From Fimenecus sp963590415 (GTDB lineage: Bacteria > Bacillota > Clostridia > Oscillospirales > Acutalibacteraceae), in the NCBI GenBank assembly GCA_963590415.1, contig CAVAPB010000011.1, forward strand, positions 1-64,000: DNA of 64,000 nucleotides, read 5' to 3'. The position numbers and the translations under genes were made by a program. This document shows, piece by piece, positions 31,621 to 40,890 of this stretch (position 1 is its first letter; each line of letters opens with the position of its first letter). The notes under the pieces were generated by a model. It had not been told where the DNA came from. It did not search any database and worked only from the letters and a program-made list of their open reading frames with translations.

Positions 31621-34043
31621 ATTTTCTTCAAATTAGCCATTTTTGCCATAAGCTTCTTTGTGCCGACCTTTTGGAAGGCTATTTCCAAGAGCATATCGTT
31701 GCCCATGGGGGTTGCTCTTGACACTACGCCGTCGCCGAAAACCCTGTGGCTTACCGAATCGCCCGGCTTGAAATTAAGAGCAGCCGACGAGCCCGAAGCG
31801 CTCTTTCCCGCTCCCGAAAAGCCTCTGTTTACCGCCGTGTTCGGCTTTGAATACGAGCTGTGCTGTACTGTATGCGAAGCCGCAGAGGATTTCTCCCTTG
31901 CGGTACTGCCGGAGCCGAAGCCCGAAAATGACGAATGACCGAAAAACGGATTGTCCGAAGTGCGCTCAAGTAAATTGTTCGGAATTTCATCCAAAAATCT
32001 TGACGGTCTGTTATAGTTTGTCGAACCGTACATCATTCTCTGTTTGGCGTCGGTAAGATACAGCTTTTCCTTTGCCCTTGTAATTCCGACATAGCAAAGG
32101 CGGCGTTCCTCCTCCGTTTCGACCTCGGAGAACATACTCTGTCTGCCCGGGAAAACGCCCTCTTCCATTCCCGGCATAAACACCACGGGGAATTCAAGAC
32201 CCTTCGCCGAATGGAGCGTCATAAGCACAACTGCGTCGGCGTCCTGATTGTAATTATCAATATCGGTCATCAACGCAACCTCTTCAAGGAAGTCACCGAG
32301 CGTTTTTTCGGGGTCCTCCTCAAAGTATCTTGCAAGGTTTGCGCCCAACTGATTGAGGTTTTCCATTCTGTCGTCGTACTTTAACGGGTCGTCCTTAAGC
32401 GAACGGGCGTATCCCGTCCTGTCAAGCACTTCGGCAAGCAACTCCGACGGCGGAATCTCCTCAAGCCTTGATATGAAAGAGTCTATCATATCTGTAAAGT
32501 CTTTGAGCTTTACAGAACTTCGCTTCAATAATTCGTAATTATCGGCGGTTTTGAACACCTCGTAAAGCGGTACGCCGAGCGTATCTGCAATCTGTGAGGC
32601 GTTGTTTACCGTGGTTTCGCCTATTCCCCTTTTCGGGGTGTTGATTATACGCATAAGCCTTACCTTATCGGAGGTGTTGTTGATAACATTGAGGTAAGCC
32701 ATAGCGTCCTTGATTTCCATTCGGTCATAGAACTTGTGTCCGCCGATTATCCTGTACGGGATTGAGTTACGCATAAGCTCCTGCTCTATGGGGCTCGACA
32801 TAGCGTTCATTCGGTACAAAATCGCAAAGTCGCTCAATTTATGCTTTCTGCCCCTGTCGTACTCCTCGGAAATCTTTTTTACTATGTATTTCGCCTCTGC
32901 CGTCTCGTCGTTTACGGTGCGGCACTCCACCTTTTCGCCCGCTCCGTTTGCCGTCCAGAGGTTCTTGCCCTTTCGTTCGCTGTTGTTTGAGATTACCGCA
33001 TTTGCGGCGTCAAGTATATTCTGCGTTGAGCGGTAATTCTGCTCAAGTCTTATGACAACGGCGTCGGAATATCTGTTCTCAAATTGTAAAATGTTTTCAA
33101 TCGTAGCTCCTCTGAAACGGTAAATACTCTGGTCGTCATCGCCGACAACGCAGATGTTTTTATATCCGTCCGCAAGCATTGAAGTTAGCTTGTACTGTGC
33201 GAAGTTCGTGTCCTGATACTCGTCAACCATAATATGACGGAATCTTCTCTGATAGTATTCAAGCACCTCGGGGCAAGTCTCAAAGAGCTTTATGGTGTTG
33301 ACGATAATATCGTCAAAGTCCATTGCGTCGGCTTCACGGAGCATTTGCTCATACTTTTTATACACCTGACCGATTTTTTCAAGCCTTATATCGCCCGAAT
33401 TGTCGTTTATAAACTGCTCGGGAGTAATGAGCTGGTCCTTTGCGCGGCTTATCTCGTTGAGTATCGACTTATGCGGCAGGAATTTATCGTCAATGTCAAG
33501 AAGCCTCTGACATTCCTTGATAATGCGCTTGCTGTCGTCTGTGTCATAGATGGTAAAATGGCTCGAAAAGCCTATTTTATCGCCGTCTCGCCTTAAAATA
33601 CGCACGCAGGACGAGTGGAAGGTGCTTGCCCATATGTCAAGAGCCGCTTCGCCGAGAATGAGCGAAAGACGCTCCTTCAATTCGTTCGCCGCCTTGTTGG
33701 TAAAGGTAATGGCAAGTATCTGCCAAGGCTGTACGGCGTTCACGCTCAAAAGGTCCTTTATATCCTCATAAACGGTTTTGTCGCCGTCGAGATAGCGGCG
33801 CATCTTCTCCGCATCGCCGTCGTCGGGCGTTCTTTCAAGCCAGGTTGAATTGTATGCGTCGCCGTATTTAATGAGGTTTGCAATCCTGTTTATGACAACC
33901 GTAGTCTTGCCCGAGCCTGCGCCCGCAAGAATTAAAAGCGGTCCTTTCGTGTTAAAGACCGCTTTCTTCTGCATATCGTTCATTCGCTTAAATTCGTTTT
34001 CGATTATCTGTTTTCTTAAAGTTAAAATTTCGCTTTTATCCAT
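31617..34043 (-). CDS. pcrA: ATP-dependent DNA helicase PcrA/UvrD
   Basis: 808 residues, superfamily 1A 3'-5' helicase. Q motif NDMQKKAV (Q25), Walker A AGAGSGKT (40-47), motif II VDEYQDTN, motif III VGDDDQSIYRFRGA, motif IV LEQNYRST, motif V TLHSAKGLEFPVVF and motif VI YVGITRAK are present. The C-terminal part ends in a Tudor-like RNA-polymerase-binding domain (FKPGDSVSHRVFGDGVVSR). It acts in nucleotide excision repair and clears replication-transcription conflicts. It follows the fumarase beta gene by 13 bases in one operon. Confidence 0.97.
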   Translation of the reverse strand: MDKSEILTLRKQIIENEFKRMNDMQKKAVFNTKGPLLILAGAGSGKTTVVINRIANLIKYGDAYNSTWLERTPDDGDAEKMRRYLDGDKTVYEDIKDLLSVNAVQPWQILAITFTNKAANELKERLSLILGEAALDIWASTFHSSCVRILRRDGDKIGFSSHFTIYDTDDSKRIIKECQRLLDIDDKFLPHKSILNEISRAKDQLITPEQFINDNSGDIRLEKIGQVYKKYEQMLREADAMDFDDIIVNTIKLFETCPEVLEYYQRRFRHIMVDEYQDTNFAQYKLTSMLADGYKNICVVGDDDQSIYRFRGATIENILQFENRYSDAVVIRLEQNYRSTQNILDAANAVISNNSERKGKNLWTANGAGEKVECRTVNDETAEAKYIVKKISEEYDRGRKHKLSDFAILYRMNAMSSPIEQELMRNSIPYRIIGGHKFYDRMEIKDAMAYLNVINNTSDKVRLMRIINTPKRGIGETTVNNASQIADTLGVPLYEVFKTADNYELLKRSSVKLKDFTDMIDSFISRLEEIPPSELLAEVLDRTGYARSLKDDPLKYDDRMENLNQLGANLARYFEEDPEKTLGDFLEEVALMTDIDNYNQDADAVVLMTLHSAKGLEFPVVFMPGMEEGVFPGRQSMFSEVETEEERRLCYVGITRAKEKLYLTDAKQRMMYGSTNYNRPSRFLDEIPNNLLERTSDNPFFGHSSFSGFGSGSTAREKSSAASHTVQHSSYSKPNTAVNRGFSGAGKSASGSSAALNFKPGDSVSHRVFGDGVVSRATPMGNDMLLEIAFQKVGTKKLMAKMANLKKI

Positions 34044-34056
34044 TAAAATTCTCCGA

Positions 34057-34587
34057 TTATTTTATGAAAAGATTTCCGCCGTGTGCGTCAATGGCAACCG
34101 TGAGCGGAAAAGAATTAAACTCCAATTTTTTGACCGATTCGCAGCCCAAATCGTCAAACGCAATTACCTCGCACGAAGAAATACACTTTGAGGCAAGCGC
34201 ACCCGCACCGCCTATCGCACAGAAATACACTGCGCCGTTGCGCACGATTGCGTCGCACACCTCTTTTGAACGGGGACCCTTGCCGACCATAGCCGCAAGC
34301 CCCATATCAAGCATTTTCGGTGCGTAAACATCCATTCTTGACGAAGTTGTGGGCCCGCACGAGCCGATTGCAAGCCCCTGCGGTGTGGGAGTGGGCCCCG
34401 CATAGTAGACGGTGGCTCCGTTTATCTCATAAGGCGTTTTTTCGCCGTTTTCAAGAAGGGAGAATATACGCTTATGTGCGGCGTCACGGGAGGTGTAGAC
34501 GGTTCCGCTCAAATACACGGTGTCGCCCGCTTTAAGATACTGTGCCGCATTTTTGATTTCGCTTGTGTTGATACTGTACTCGCTCAC
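34057..34587 (-). CDS. Fumarase/tartrate dehydratase beta-subunit protein (orphan)
   Basis: 176 residues covering the C-terminal (beta) domain of class I Fe-S hydro-lyases: AGDTVYLSGTVYTSRDAAHK, YAGPTPTPQGLAIGSCGPTT SSRMDVYAPK region and VGKGPRSKEV. In two-subunit fumarases this chain completes the active site made by the Fe-S alpha chain. No alpha gene lies beside it; the neighbours are a DivIVA-like gene (two bases upstream) and pcrA. The start is GTG after GAGGG. The alpha gene is probably elsewhere in the genome. Confidence 0.9.
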   Translation of the reverse strand: MSEYSINTSEIKNAAQYLKAGDTVYLSGTVYTSRDAAHKRIFSLLENGEKTPYEINGATVYYAGPTPTPQGLAIGSCGPTTSSRMDVYAPKMLDMGLAAMVGKGPRSKEVCDAIVRNGAVYFCAIGGAGALASKCISSCEVIAFDDLGCESVKKLEFNSFPLTVAIDAHGGNLFIK

Positions 34588-34589
34588 TT

Positions 34590-35366
34590 TTAACCCTCTT
34601 TTGTGTCAGGCTTGATGTTCAAATCCTCGTGGAATTCGGTGTGAGGCGGATACTGAATGTATGTAAGTCCGCTTCCGTCGTTTGTTTCAAGCACGCCCGT
34701 AGCGTCGTCGTCAATTTCGAACGAAACTGAGAGGTCGGGTTCAAACACCGCGTCCTGCCTTATTGCGAGATTCTTTGCCGCAGCAGCCATACGCTGAGCG
34801 AGAACGGAAATGTTGGCGTGGAGCTCGTCAACCGACTTTGTAAAGATTGCGGAAATTTTATCGACCTCCGAAGAGAGCCTTGAAATTTCGCTTGCCTGCT
34901 TTGAAATATCCTCGGAAATGGTCTTTGAAGCGGTGTGCGCCTTTTCGTTGGCAGCCGCAACAATGTTTTCCGAATATTTTCTCGCGTCAAGGAAAGCCGC
35001 TCCAAGACGAGCCTGAGCCGCTTCAATTTCCTTATTATTCCTCTCAATAACCGACTTTGCCTTTGAATACTCCTCGGAAACTGCCGAGAGCTCCTCGACC
35101 TTTGAAGCGATTTCGGTATTTTTCTCTTGGAGTGCTTCAATCTTTTCCGTCTTTTCGGAAATTTCCTTTTTAAGCTCTTCAAGCTGTGCGCAATCGTCAG
35201 TGAGCTCGACTACCTTTGAGTTAAGCTCGCCGATTTTTTCATCCTTTTTCTCGACATCCGATTTGAGAGCCTCAATTTCCTTTTTAAGCTCTTCGACATA
35301 GGAAATAACATCCTCTTTTTTGAAGCCGCCGAAAACGCTTGTTCTCATAATTTTTTCTGAGTCCAT
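34590..35366 (-). CDS. DivIVA-like coiled-coil protein
   Basis: 258 residues. The N terminus RTSVFGGFKKEDVISYVEEL is the DivIVA-type membrane-curvature/dimer segment; residues about 25-110 form a heptad-rich coiled coil (ELKKEIEALKSDVEKKDEKI). A second helical part (about 115-205, ARLGAAFLDARKYSENIVAA) resembles the later DivIVA coil and is followed by an acidic, disordered tail. It probably acts in polar or septal organisation. First gene of the operon with the fumarase beta chain, pcrA and the transposase. Confidence 0.8.
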   Translation of the reverse strand: MDSEKIMRTSVFGGFKKEDVISYVEELKKEIEALKSDVEKKDEKIGELNSKVVELTDDCAQLEELKKEISEKTEKIEALQEKNTEIASKVEELSAVSEEYSKAKSVIERNNKEIEAAQARLGAAFLDARKYSENIVAAANEKAHTASKTISEDISKQASEISRLSSEVDKISAIFTKSVDELHANISVLAQRMAAAAKNLAIRQDAVFEPDLSVSFEIDDDATGVLETNDGSGLTYIQYPPHTEFHEDLNIKPDTKEG

Positions 35367-35461
35367 ACAAACACCCCTACGGATAAATTCTGATTATTCT
35401 TATCTATTTTAACAGATTTCTGAACCAAAAACAACCTTAATGTGGATAATTGTCAAATAAA

Positions 35462-35490
35462 TTGATTTTGATTTTTCTTTGTGCTAAAAT
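35462..35490 (+). promoter_or_regulatory. Promoter of the alpha/beta hydrolase gene
   Basis: TTGATT, 17-base spacer, TAAAAT; the ribosome site AAAAGGAG follows closely. Confidence 0.75.
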
Positions 35491-35512
35491 AAGGTCAAAA
35501 GGAGTGAACATT

Positions 35513-36493
35513 ATGTCAAACGGTAAAAAACACGGCGCCTTGAAATACATGGCGATTGTTGCGGGCGCATTTGTTACAACATTTTATGTTTCAGGTGAAA
35601 TCGCTTATCATTTTGTTCTTTCACGAAAAGGACTTACAGGTCCGATTTCAGGCGTATTTGTCAACAAGGAAGTTAAAAACATTGCAAGCGACGAATACAG
35701 AAACAAGCTTGAAAACATCCTCAAGGACGGTGCAAAATGGTTTGAGGAGTTCCCCAAAGAAAAGCTGGAGATTAAAAACAGAGACGGCGATACCCTCCAT
35801 GCCGATTTAATCAAGCCGGACAAGGACAGCAATGTGTATGTTTTCTGCATACACGGCTACACCTCCGCTCCGAAGTATATGGGAATTTATGCAAAGAAGT
35901 TCCGTGAGCTCGGTTATAATGTAATTCTCCCGAGCCTTAGAGGTCATGCGGACAGCGAAGAGGAATTCATTTCAATGGGCTGGAAGGACAGACTTGATGT
36001 TGTCGATTGGATAAACTATGTTGTTTCCGAACACCCCGACTGTGAAATCGTTCTCCACGGCGTTTCAATGGGTGCGGCTACAACCATGATGACCCTCGGC
36101 GAAGAGCTTCCCAAGAATGTCAAGGCGGCTATTGAAGACTGCGGATATACAAATGTGTGGGATGTCTTGAAGCACAAGATGTCAAAGATGAAAATCCCCG
36201 AATTCCCGTTCCTTTACAGTGCGAACAACATAAATCAGCTTCGCGAAAAATTCAACTTCAAGGAGGCTTCGTGTACCGAGCAGCTTAAAAAGTGCGTTAC
36301 TCCCCTGCTGTTTATTCACGGCGAAAAGGACGACTTTGTTCCGTACAGTATGCTTGACGGAGTTTACAATGCGGCTGAAAACTGTGAAAAGGAAAAGCTT
36401 TCCGTTCCGGACGCTCCGCATGCCCGTTCGGTATGCGCTCATCCCGAGCTTTATTGGAGCACCGTTACGGCTTTCCTCAAGAAGTATCTTTAA
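35513..36493 (+). CDS. Alpha/beta hydrolase (membrane-anchored)
   Basis: 326 residues. An N-terminal hydrophobic segment (about 8-30, ALKYMAIVAGAFVTTFYV) anchors or exports it. The hydrolase core has the oxyanion turn HGYTSAPKYMG, the nucleophile elbow GVSMGAA and late acid/His positions near FIHGEKDDFVP and DAPHARSVCAHPE. This resembles the YqkD/BAAT-type esterase group of Firmicutes. Start 35513 follows AAAAGGAGTGAACATT; an earlier Met at 35450 is upstream of the promoter -35 box and is rejected. Confidence 0.9.
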   Translation: MSNGKKHGALKYMAIVAGAFVTTFYVSGEIAYHFVLSRKGLTGPISGVFVNKEVKNIASDEYRNKLENILKDGAKWFEEFPKEKLEIKNRDGDTLHADLIKPDKDSNVYVFCIHGYTSAPKYMGIYAKKFRELGYNVILPSLRGHADSEEEFISMGWKDRLDVVDWINYVVSEHPDCEIVLHGVSMGAATTMMTLGEELPKNVKAAIEDCGYTNVWDVLKHKMSKMKIPEFPFLYSANNINQLREKFNFKEASCTEQLKKCVTPLLFIHGEKDDFVPYSMLDGVYNAAENCEKEKLSVPDAPHARSVCAHPELYWSTVTAFLKKYL

Positions 36494-36511
36494 TATCATA
36501 AAATACAACAG

Positions 36512-36540
36512 AGCACGGAGCAATCCGTGCTTTTTCTTTT
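36512..36540 (+). terminator. Rho-independent terminator after the hydrolase gene
   Basis: GCACGGA / TCCGTGC stem with four-base loop followed by T5CT4. Confidence 0.85.
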
Positions 36541-36626
36541 GTCATAAACCGTACAACTTCCGAATATAAATTTATCGAAAAACAAATTCAAATCTTCAAA
36601 ACAGAGGATCTTAGGAGGTACTGTTA

Positions 36627-38105
36627 ATGGCAGAGAGAAGTATATATGCCGATATAGCGAACAGAACAAACGGGGATATTTATATCGGCGTAGTCGGTCC
36701 CGTAAGGACGGGTAAATCGACCTTTATAAAGAAATTTATGGACACCCTTGTTATTCCGAATATAGAAGATCCGGCTATACACGACCGTGCCACCGACGAG
36801 CTTCCGCAATCTGCCGCCGGAAGAACCATTATGACAACAGAGCCGAAGTTTATCCCCGAGAGCGCTGTTGAAATCACGCTTCCCGACAATGCTTCTCTTA
36901 AAGTCAGAATGATTGACTGCGTCGGATATATCGTTCCGAGCTCACTCGGATACATTGAGGGCGACAACCCGAGAATGGTGAACACGCCTTGGTACGACCA
37001 CGAAATCCCGTTCAATATGGCGGCTGAAATCGGCACGCAAAAGGTCATTAACGAGCACTCGACGATAGGTCTTGTAATCACGACGGACGGCAGTATTTCC
37101 GATATACCGAGGGAGGAATACGAGCAGGCTGAGGAGCGTGTGGTAGATGAATTAAAGGAGCTTAACAAGCCGTTTATCGTACTTCTCAACTGCACATATC
37201 CGAAAAGCGAAAGCGCAACCGCAACGGCGGCAAGACTTACCGAAAAATACCGTGTGCCCGTCATTCCCGTAAACTGCCTTGAGCTTGACGAAAGCGAAAT
37301 CAAAGAAATTCTCACACAGGTGCTTTTTGAATTTCCTATCAAGGAGATAAGTATCGATTTTCCGTCGTGGCTTATTTCACTGCCGCACGATCATTGGTTA
37401 CGGCAGAGCGTTACCGGAGTTGTCGCAAAGGCTACTGAAAATCTTACTCTCGTGCGTGATGTCGGCTTGCTTACAAGCGAATTGAAGCAATGCGAGTATA
37501 TCACCGACGCCTCGGTTTCACGCATGAACCTCGGTGACGGCAGTGCGTTTGTCGATGTGAGAATGAGCAACGACCTGTTCTATAAAATCATTGCGGAATA
37601 CACGGGGCTTGAAATAAACGGCGAATATGAGCTGATGAAATGTATGTGCGAGCTCAGCCGCACAAAAAAGGAATACGACAAAATCAAAAACGCTCTTGAC
37701 GAGGTGGAAAACACGGGCTACGGAATTATAATGCCCGACATTGACGAGCTGAAGCTGCAAGAGCCGGAAATTATAAAACAGGGCGGAAGATACGGCGTAA
37801 GGCTTTCGGCATCGGCACCGTCAATTCATATGATAAAGGCAAACATTCAGACCGAGGTCGCACCGATTGTCGGAACGGAAAGTCAGTCGGAGGAGCTTGT
37901 GAAATATCTGCTTGCGGGATTTGAAGAGGAACCGACAAAGATATGGGAGTCAAACATTTTCGGGAAATCGCTTAACGACCTTGTAAACGAGGGGCTTCGA
38001 AGCAAGCTGTTTCATATGCCGAACGAGGCGAGAATGAAAATGCAAGAAACTCTTGAGAAGGTTATTAACGAGGGTTGCAACGGTTTGATTTGTATAATTT
38101 TGTAA
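36627..38105 (+). CDS. spoIVA: Stage IV sporulation protein A (spore coat ATPase)
   Basis: 492 residues, the full family length. Walker A GPVRTGKST (24-32) and the conserved stretches RTIMTTEPKFIPE, RMIDCVGY and the C-terminal membrane-targeting end (CNGLICIIL) are present. SpoIVA hydrolyses ATP to polymerise into the basement layer of the spore coat around the forespore. It is strong evidence that this organism forms, or descends from formers of, endospores. The site TAGGAGGTACTGTTA precedes ATG. Control by sigma-E is expected from the family, but the -35/-10 boxes are not clear. Confidence 0.97.
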   Translation: MAERSIYADIANRTNGDIYIGVVGPVRTGKSTFIKKFMDTLVIPNIEDPAIHDRATDELPQSAAGRTIMTTEPKFIPESAVEITLPDNASLKVRMIDCVGYIVPSSLGYIEGDNPRMVNTPWYDHEIPFNMAAEIGTQKVINEHSTIGLVITTDGSISDIPREEYEQAEERVVDELKELNKPFIVLLNCTYPKSESATATAARLTEKYRVPVIPVNCLELDESEIKEILTQVLFEFPIKEISIDFPSWLISLPHDHWLRQSVTGVVAKATENLTLVRDVGLLTSELKQCEYITDASVSRMNLGDGSAFVDVRMSNDLFYKIIAEYTGLEINGEYELMKCMCELSRTKKEYDKIKNALDEVENTGYGIIMPDIDELKLQEPEIIKQGGRYGVRLSASAPSIHMIKANIQTEVAPIVGTESQSEELVKYLLAGFEEEPTKIWESNIFGKSLNDLVNEGLRSKLFHMPNEARMKMQETLEKVINEGCNGLICIIL

Positions 38106-38110
38106 AATTT

Positions 38111-38135
38111 AAGCGAGTGATTTTTTCACTCGCTT
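38111..38135 (+). terminator. Terminator-like hairpin after spoIVA
   Basis: AAGCGAGTGA / TCACTCGCTT stem, directly after the stop; no T run follows, so it may be a weak terminator or a stability element. Confidence 0.6.
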
Positions 38136-38199
38136 ATCTGCATATTATATAAAGAAACGGGAATACTGTTCTCAAAGCAATATAAGGAGTTGAGAAAAA

Positions 38200-38412
38200 A
38201 TGCTTGATAAAATCGCTTTGATTATTCTCGTTATCGGCGGTATAAACTGGGGCTCAATCGGCTTGTTTCAGTTTGACATAGTAAGCTGGATATGCGGCGG
38301 TCAGGATGCAATTCTCGCAAGAATTATCTATACGCTTGTCGCACTCTCGGCAATCTGGTGCATATCGCTTTTGTTCAGGGAAAACGAAATTGTCGCAACC
38401 AATGAAGAATAA
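38200..38412 (+). CDS. DUF378-family small membrane protein
   Basis: 70 residues with two membrane segments (about 3-25 and 43-60). The pattern LDKIALIILVIGGINWGSIG is the DUF378 signature (YuzA in Bacillus). Function unknown. Site TAAGGAG precedes the ATG. Confidence 0.92.
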   Translation: MLDKIALIILVIGGINWGSIGLFQFDIVSWICGGQDAILARIIYTLVALSAIWCISLLFRENEIVATNEE

Positions 38413-38427
38413 CCCCGTATGCGCAAA

Positions 38428-38459
38428 AAAGACACCGTCTGAGCGACGGTGTCTTTCGT
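38428..38459. terminator. Bidirectional terminator between the DUF378 and dockerin genes
   Basis: GACACCGTC / GACGGTGTC stem with five-base loop, an A6 run before and TTTCGTT after. Confidence 0.88.
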
Positions 38460-38483
38460 TATATTATCTTATAAATGAACTGA

Positions 38484-40616
38484 TCAAACCGGCTGACTTG
38501 CAATCTTTTCAAGGATAGCCTTTGCGTCAACGATTGAAACTGTACCGTCATCATTCATATCTGCAAGATATTTCTGATAATCGTTAAGCGTTTCAAGGTC
38601 AACAAGGTATCTGAGAGTGAGCTTAGCGTCAACGAGCGATACCTTCGTGCTCATATCAACATCGCCCTTTTCGTAATTTGCATACTTAATATTCTTAGCT
38701 GTAGAGTCCATATGGGAAAGGAAGTGATAGCTGATTATTGCTGATGATTCTGCTTCACAATCATATGAAAGATTAACTCTTTCAATTTCGCCTGTGCCGT
38801 ACACATTATCGGATGTAGCGCCTACGAACTTAACTGTGCAGGTAATTCCCGAATATATAAGTGAAGAACTCATAAACAAGCCGTCAATAGCTTCAACAGA
38901 CAATCCCAATTTATCAATTGCCGAAAGCTTGAGAGCTTCAACAAACTGCTCGTTTGTTACATAGTCGTTTGTGAGATGTGAAAGAGCCTTGTAACCGTTT
39001 TCAGCATCCTGGTCTTCGAGTGTGAACGTAATTGAGCCTGTTTCATCATCAAACGATGCATCCTCAATATCAAACACATCAAGCTCTGTTGCTTTAACAG
39101 CATATCTTTCGTCAAGCTTGTCTGTTGCAGTTGTAGCAACCGGAACATTTGCCGAAGTAGCACCGATAGCAAGCTGCTCTTTTGCTGACGTACCCATTGT
39201 GTTGGCAAGAAGTCCGCCAACAGTTGTCAAAGCACTGTTTAATTTTTCGTCAAAGCTATTAAGCTTTTCATCCGTGTTATCAACATACATACAAGCCGGA
39301 TCGTCAACATAGCCGCACTTACAATCGACGCTTCTGCAAGCACCGCCCTGATCGCAGGGATGAGTTGAAGTACATCCTGTACCTGTCGGGCAGCATGTGC
39401 AACAGCCTGCAACATCTTTACATGTGCACTCCCATACCTGATGAGGATTGTCAGCCGTACAAACATCAGTGGCATCTTCTCCGGTATCGTTCTTGCACTG
39501 CCATTTATCTGTTCTGATATGTGTGCCCATATTTTCATCGACGCTTACTGTAATCTTATCAACAGCTCTCAAAACAACGCCTAAAACCATTCCCATAGTA
39601 GAATCGGGCGTAAATTGACCTGCGCTTGAGATGGAAAAAGTATAATCAGACATTGTACCGTCATCATTCGGCACCTGTTCAAACCGGCTGTTTCTTGCAT
39701 AATCATATCCTGCTTTAGCAGCAACCATATTAGCTGTACCGGCATTAACCTTTTCAGCAAGTTCTGCAAGATCAAAATCGGAGCCTTCATTAAAATAATC
39801 AAATGTGCTGTATTCTGATGATACATCCATTGCGAATTCAACGCTCATCGGTTCCGGATTGATGTAAGAAAGCGAAGCACTTCCGTTAATGCTGTATGTA
39901 TATGTAAGCTTGGTAATCTGGTTTGATGAGTTAATTGCAACCTTAATTTTGATATTAGTTAAAGAAAGAGAAAAGCTTTCAAAATCAAGTCCGGTGTCAT
40001 GCTTAGCCGCACTGTTTACGATAACATCGTCGAGACCTGTAACACGGGGATAGTTATCCGTAATCTCGGGAAGAACGGAGTCTTCAACCTTTTCATCAGC
40101 AACAATATCAACATCTTTATAGTTAAGAATATATGTTTTTCCTTTATTTTCTGTTGTAACATTTTCGACATCATCCGCGCTAAGCTTTGTAGCTATTAAA
40201 ACATCTCTGCCGAGAGTCAGCGAAGCATCTGAATTTTTTTTCACTTTTGCGCTAACAGCATCAACTCCGACAAGGTTCTTAAGAATTTTGTCAAAATTAT
40301 AAGTACCGTCAGTGCAGTAAGGCTCTGCAGAATATTCCGGATACTTTGCAGCCATAATTGAATTCATCGTATTAGTTGTCTCGTCGCTGTCAAAAGAAAC
40401 TGAAGGACTAACTGTTTTTAACAGATAATAACCAGGCAAATGGTGTGTTGTTCCGTCAGCATTATTCGCATCAGCAACAAATGTTGTGTGTTCGTTGATC
40501 TTCTCAACGAGATCCTCTGTAGACAAATCCGCAGCAAATGCAACGAATGCCACAGTGATACTCGAAATGAGCATTGCCATTGCAAGAAGAATCGATAAGA
40601 TCTTTTTCATTTTCAA
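38484..40616 (-). CDS. Secreted protein with C-terminal dockerin type I domain
   Basis: 710 residues. A signal peptide (1 to about 28, KKILSILLAMAMLISSITVA then AFAAD) directs secretion. A long region without a known enzymatic domain follows, with a Cys-rich insert (about 385-450, WECTCKDVAGCCTCCPTG and so on). The last 60 residues are a dockerin: a degenerate first repeat (GDVDMSTKVSLVDAKLTLRY) and a canonical second (ADMNDDGTVSIVDAKAILEK). Dockerins bind cohesins, so the protein may be docked on a scaffold or the cell surface. A promoter lies at 40691-40719 and TAAGGAGC precedes the ATG. Confidence 0.9.
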   Translation of the reverse strand: MKMKKILSILLAMAMLISSITVAFVAFAADLSTEDLVEKINEHTTFVADANNADGTTHHLPGYYLLKTVSPSVSFDSDETTNTMNSIMAAKYPEYSAEPYCTDGTYNFDKILKNLVGVDAVSAKVKKNSDASLTLGRDVLIATKLSADDVENVTTENKGKTYILNYKDVDIVADEKVEDSVLPEITDNYPRVTGLDDVIVNSAAKHDTGLDFESFSLSLTNIKIKVAINSSNQITKLTYTYSINGSASLSYINPEPMSVEFAMDVSSEYSTFDYFNEGSDFDLAELAEKVNAGTANMVAAKAGYDYARNSRFEQVPNDDGTMSDYTFSISSAGQFTPDSTMGMVLGVVLRAVDKITVSVDENMGTHIRTDKWQCKNDTGEDATDVCTADNPHQVWECTCKDVAGCCTCCPTGTGCTSTHPCDQGGACRSVDCKCGYVDDPACMYVDNTDEKLNSFDEKLNSALTTVGGLLANTMGTSAKEQLAIGATSANVPVATTATDKLDERYAVKATELDVFDIEDASFDDETGSITFTLEDQDAENGYKALSHLTNDYVTNEQFVEALKLSAIDKLGLSVEAIDGLFMSSSLIYSGITCTVKFVGATSDNVYGTGEIERVNLSYDCEAESSAIISYHFLSHMDSTAKNIKYANYEKGDVDMSTKVSLVDAKLTLRYLVDLETLNDYQKYLADMNDDGTVSIVDAKAILEKIASQPV

Positions 40617-40690
40617 AAGCTCCTTATAAGAAATTGTATTTTCACCCGTCTCGGGGCATAAGCCCCTTATGGTGCATAATTACATTTCAT

Positions 40691-40719
40691 ATAATATCAC
40701 AAGAGATTTGTTTTTGCAA
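40691..40719 (-). promoter_or_regulatory. Promoter of the dockerin-protein gene
   Basis: TTGCAA, 17-base spacer, TATTAT on the minus strand. The leader then forms a small hairpin (GGGGC TTAT GCCCC) before the ribosome site. Confidence 0.75.
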
Positions 40720-40821
40720 TAAGATTGTCAAAAATTTTTGATGAAAACCGATATTTTTATCGGATTACACAACAGAACCCGTACCTTATTTATCAGCATT
40801 GCACAAAACGGGGTATTTTGT

Positions 40822-40850
40822 TTGAAAATTACGGAAAACTGTGATATAGT
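40822..40850 (+). promoter_or_regulatory. Promoter of the ABC-F gene
   Basis: TTGAAA, 17-base spacer, TATAGT, followed by a 40-base leader to ATG 40891. Confidence 0.75.
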
Positions 40851-40890
40851 ATTCAGAGCCTATTATTACATTATATATAACGGAGAAATT

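Noticed and set aside
36540..36626. Sigma-E promoter of spoIVA
   Set aside because: Expected from the family, but no -35/-10 pair with proper spacing was convincing, so it is not listed as a feature.
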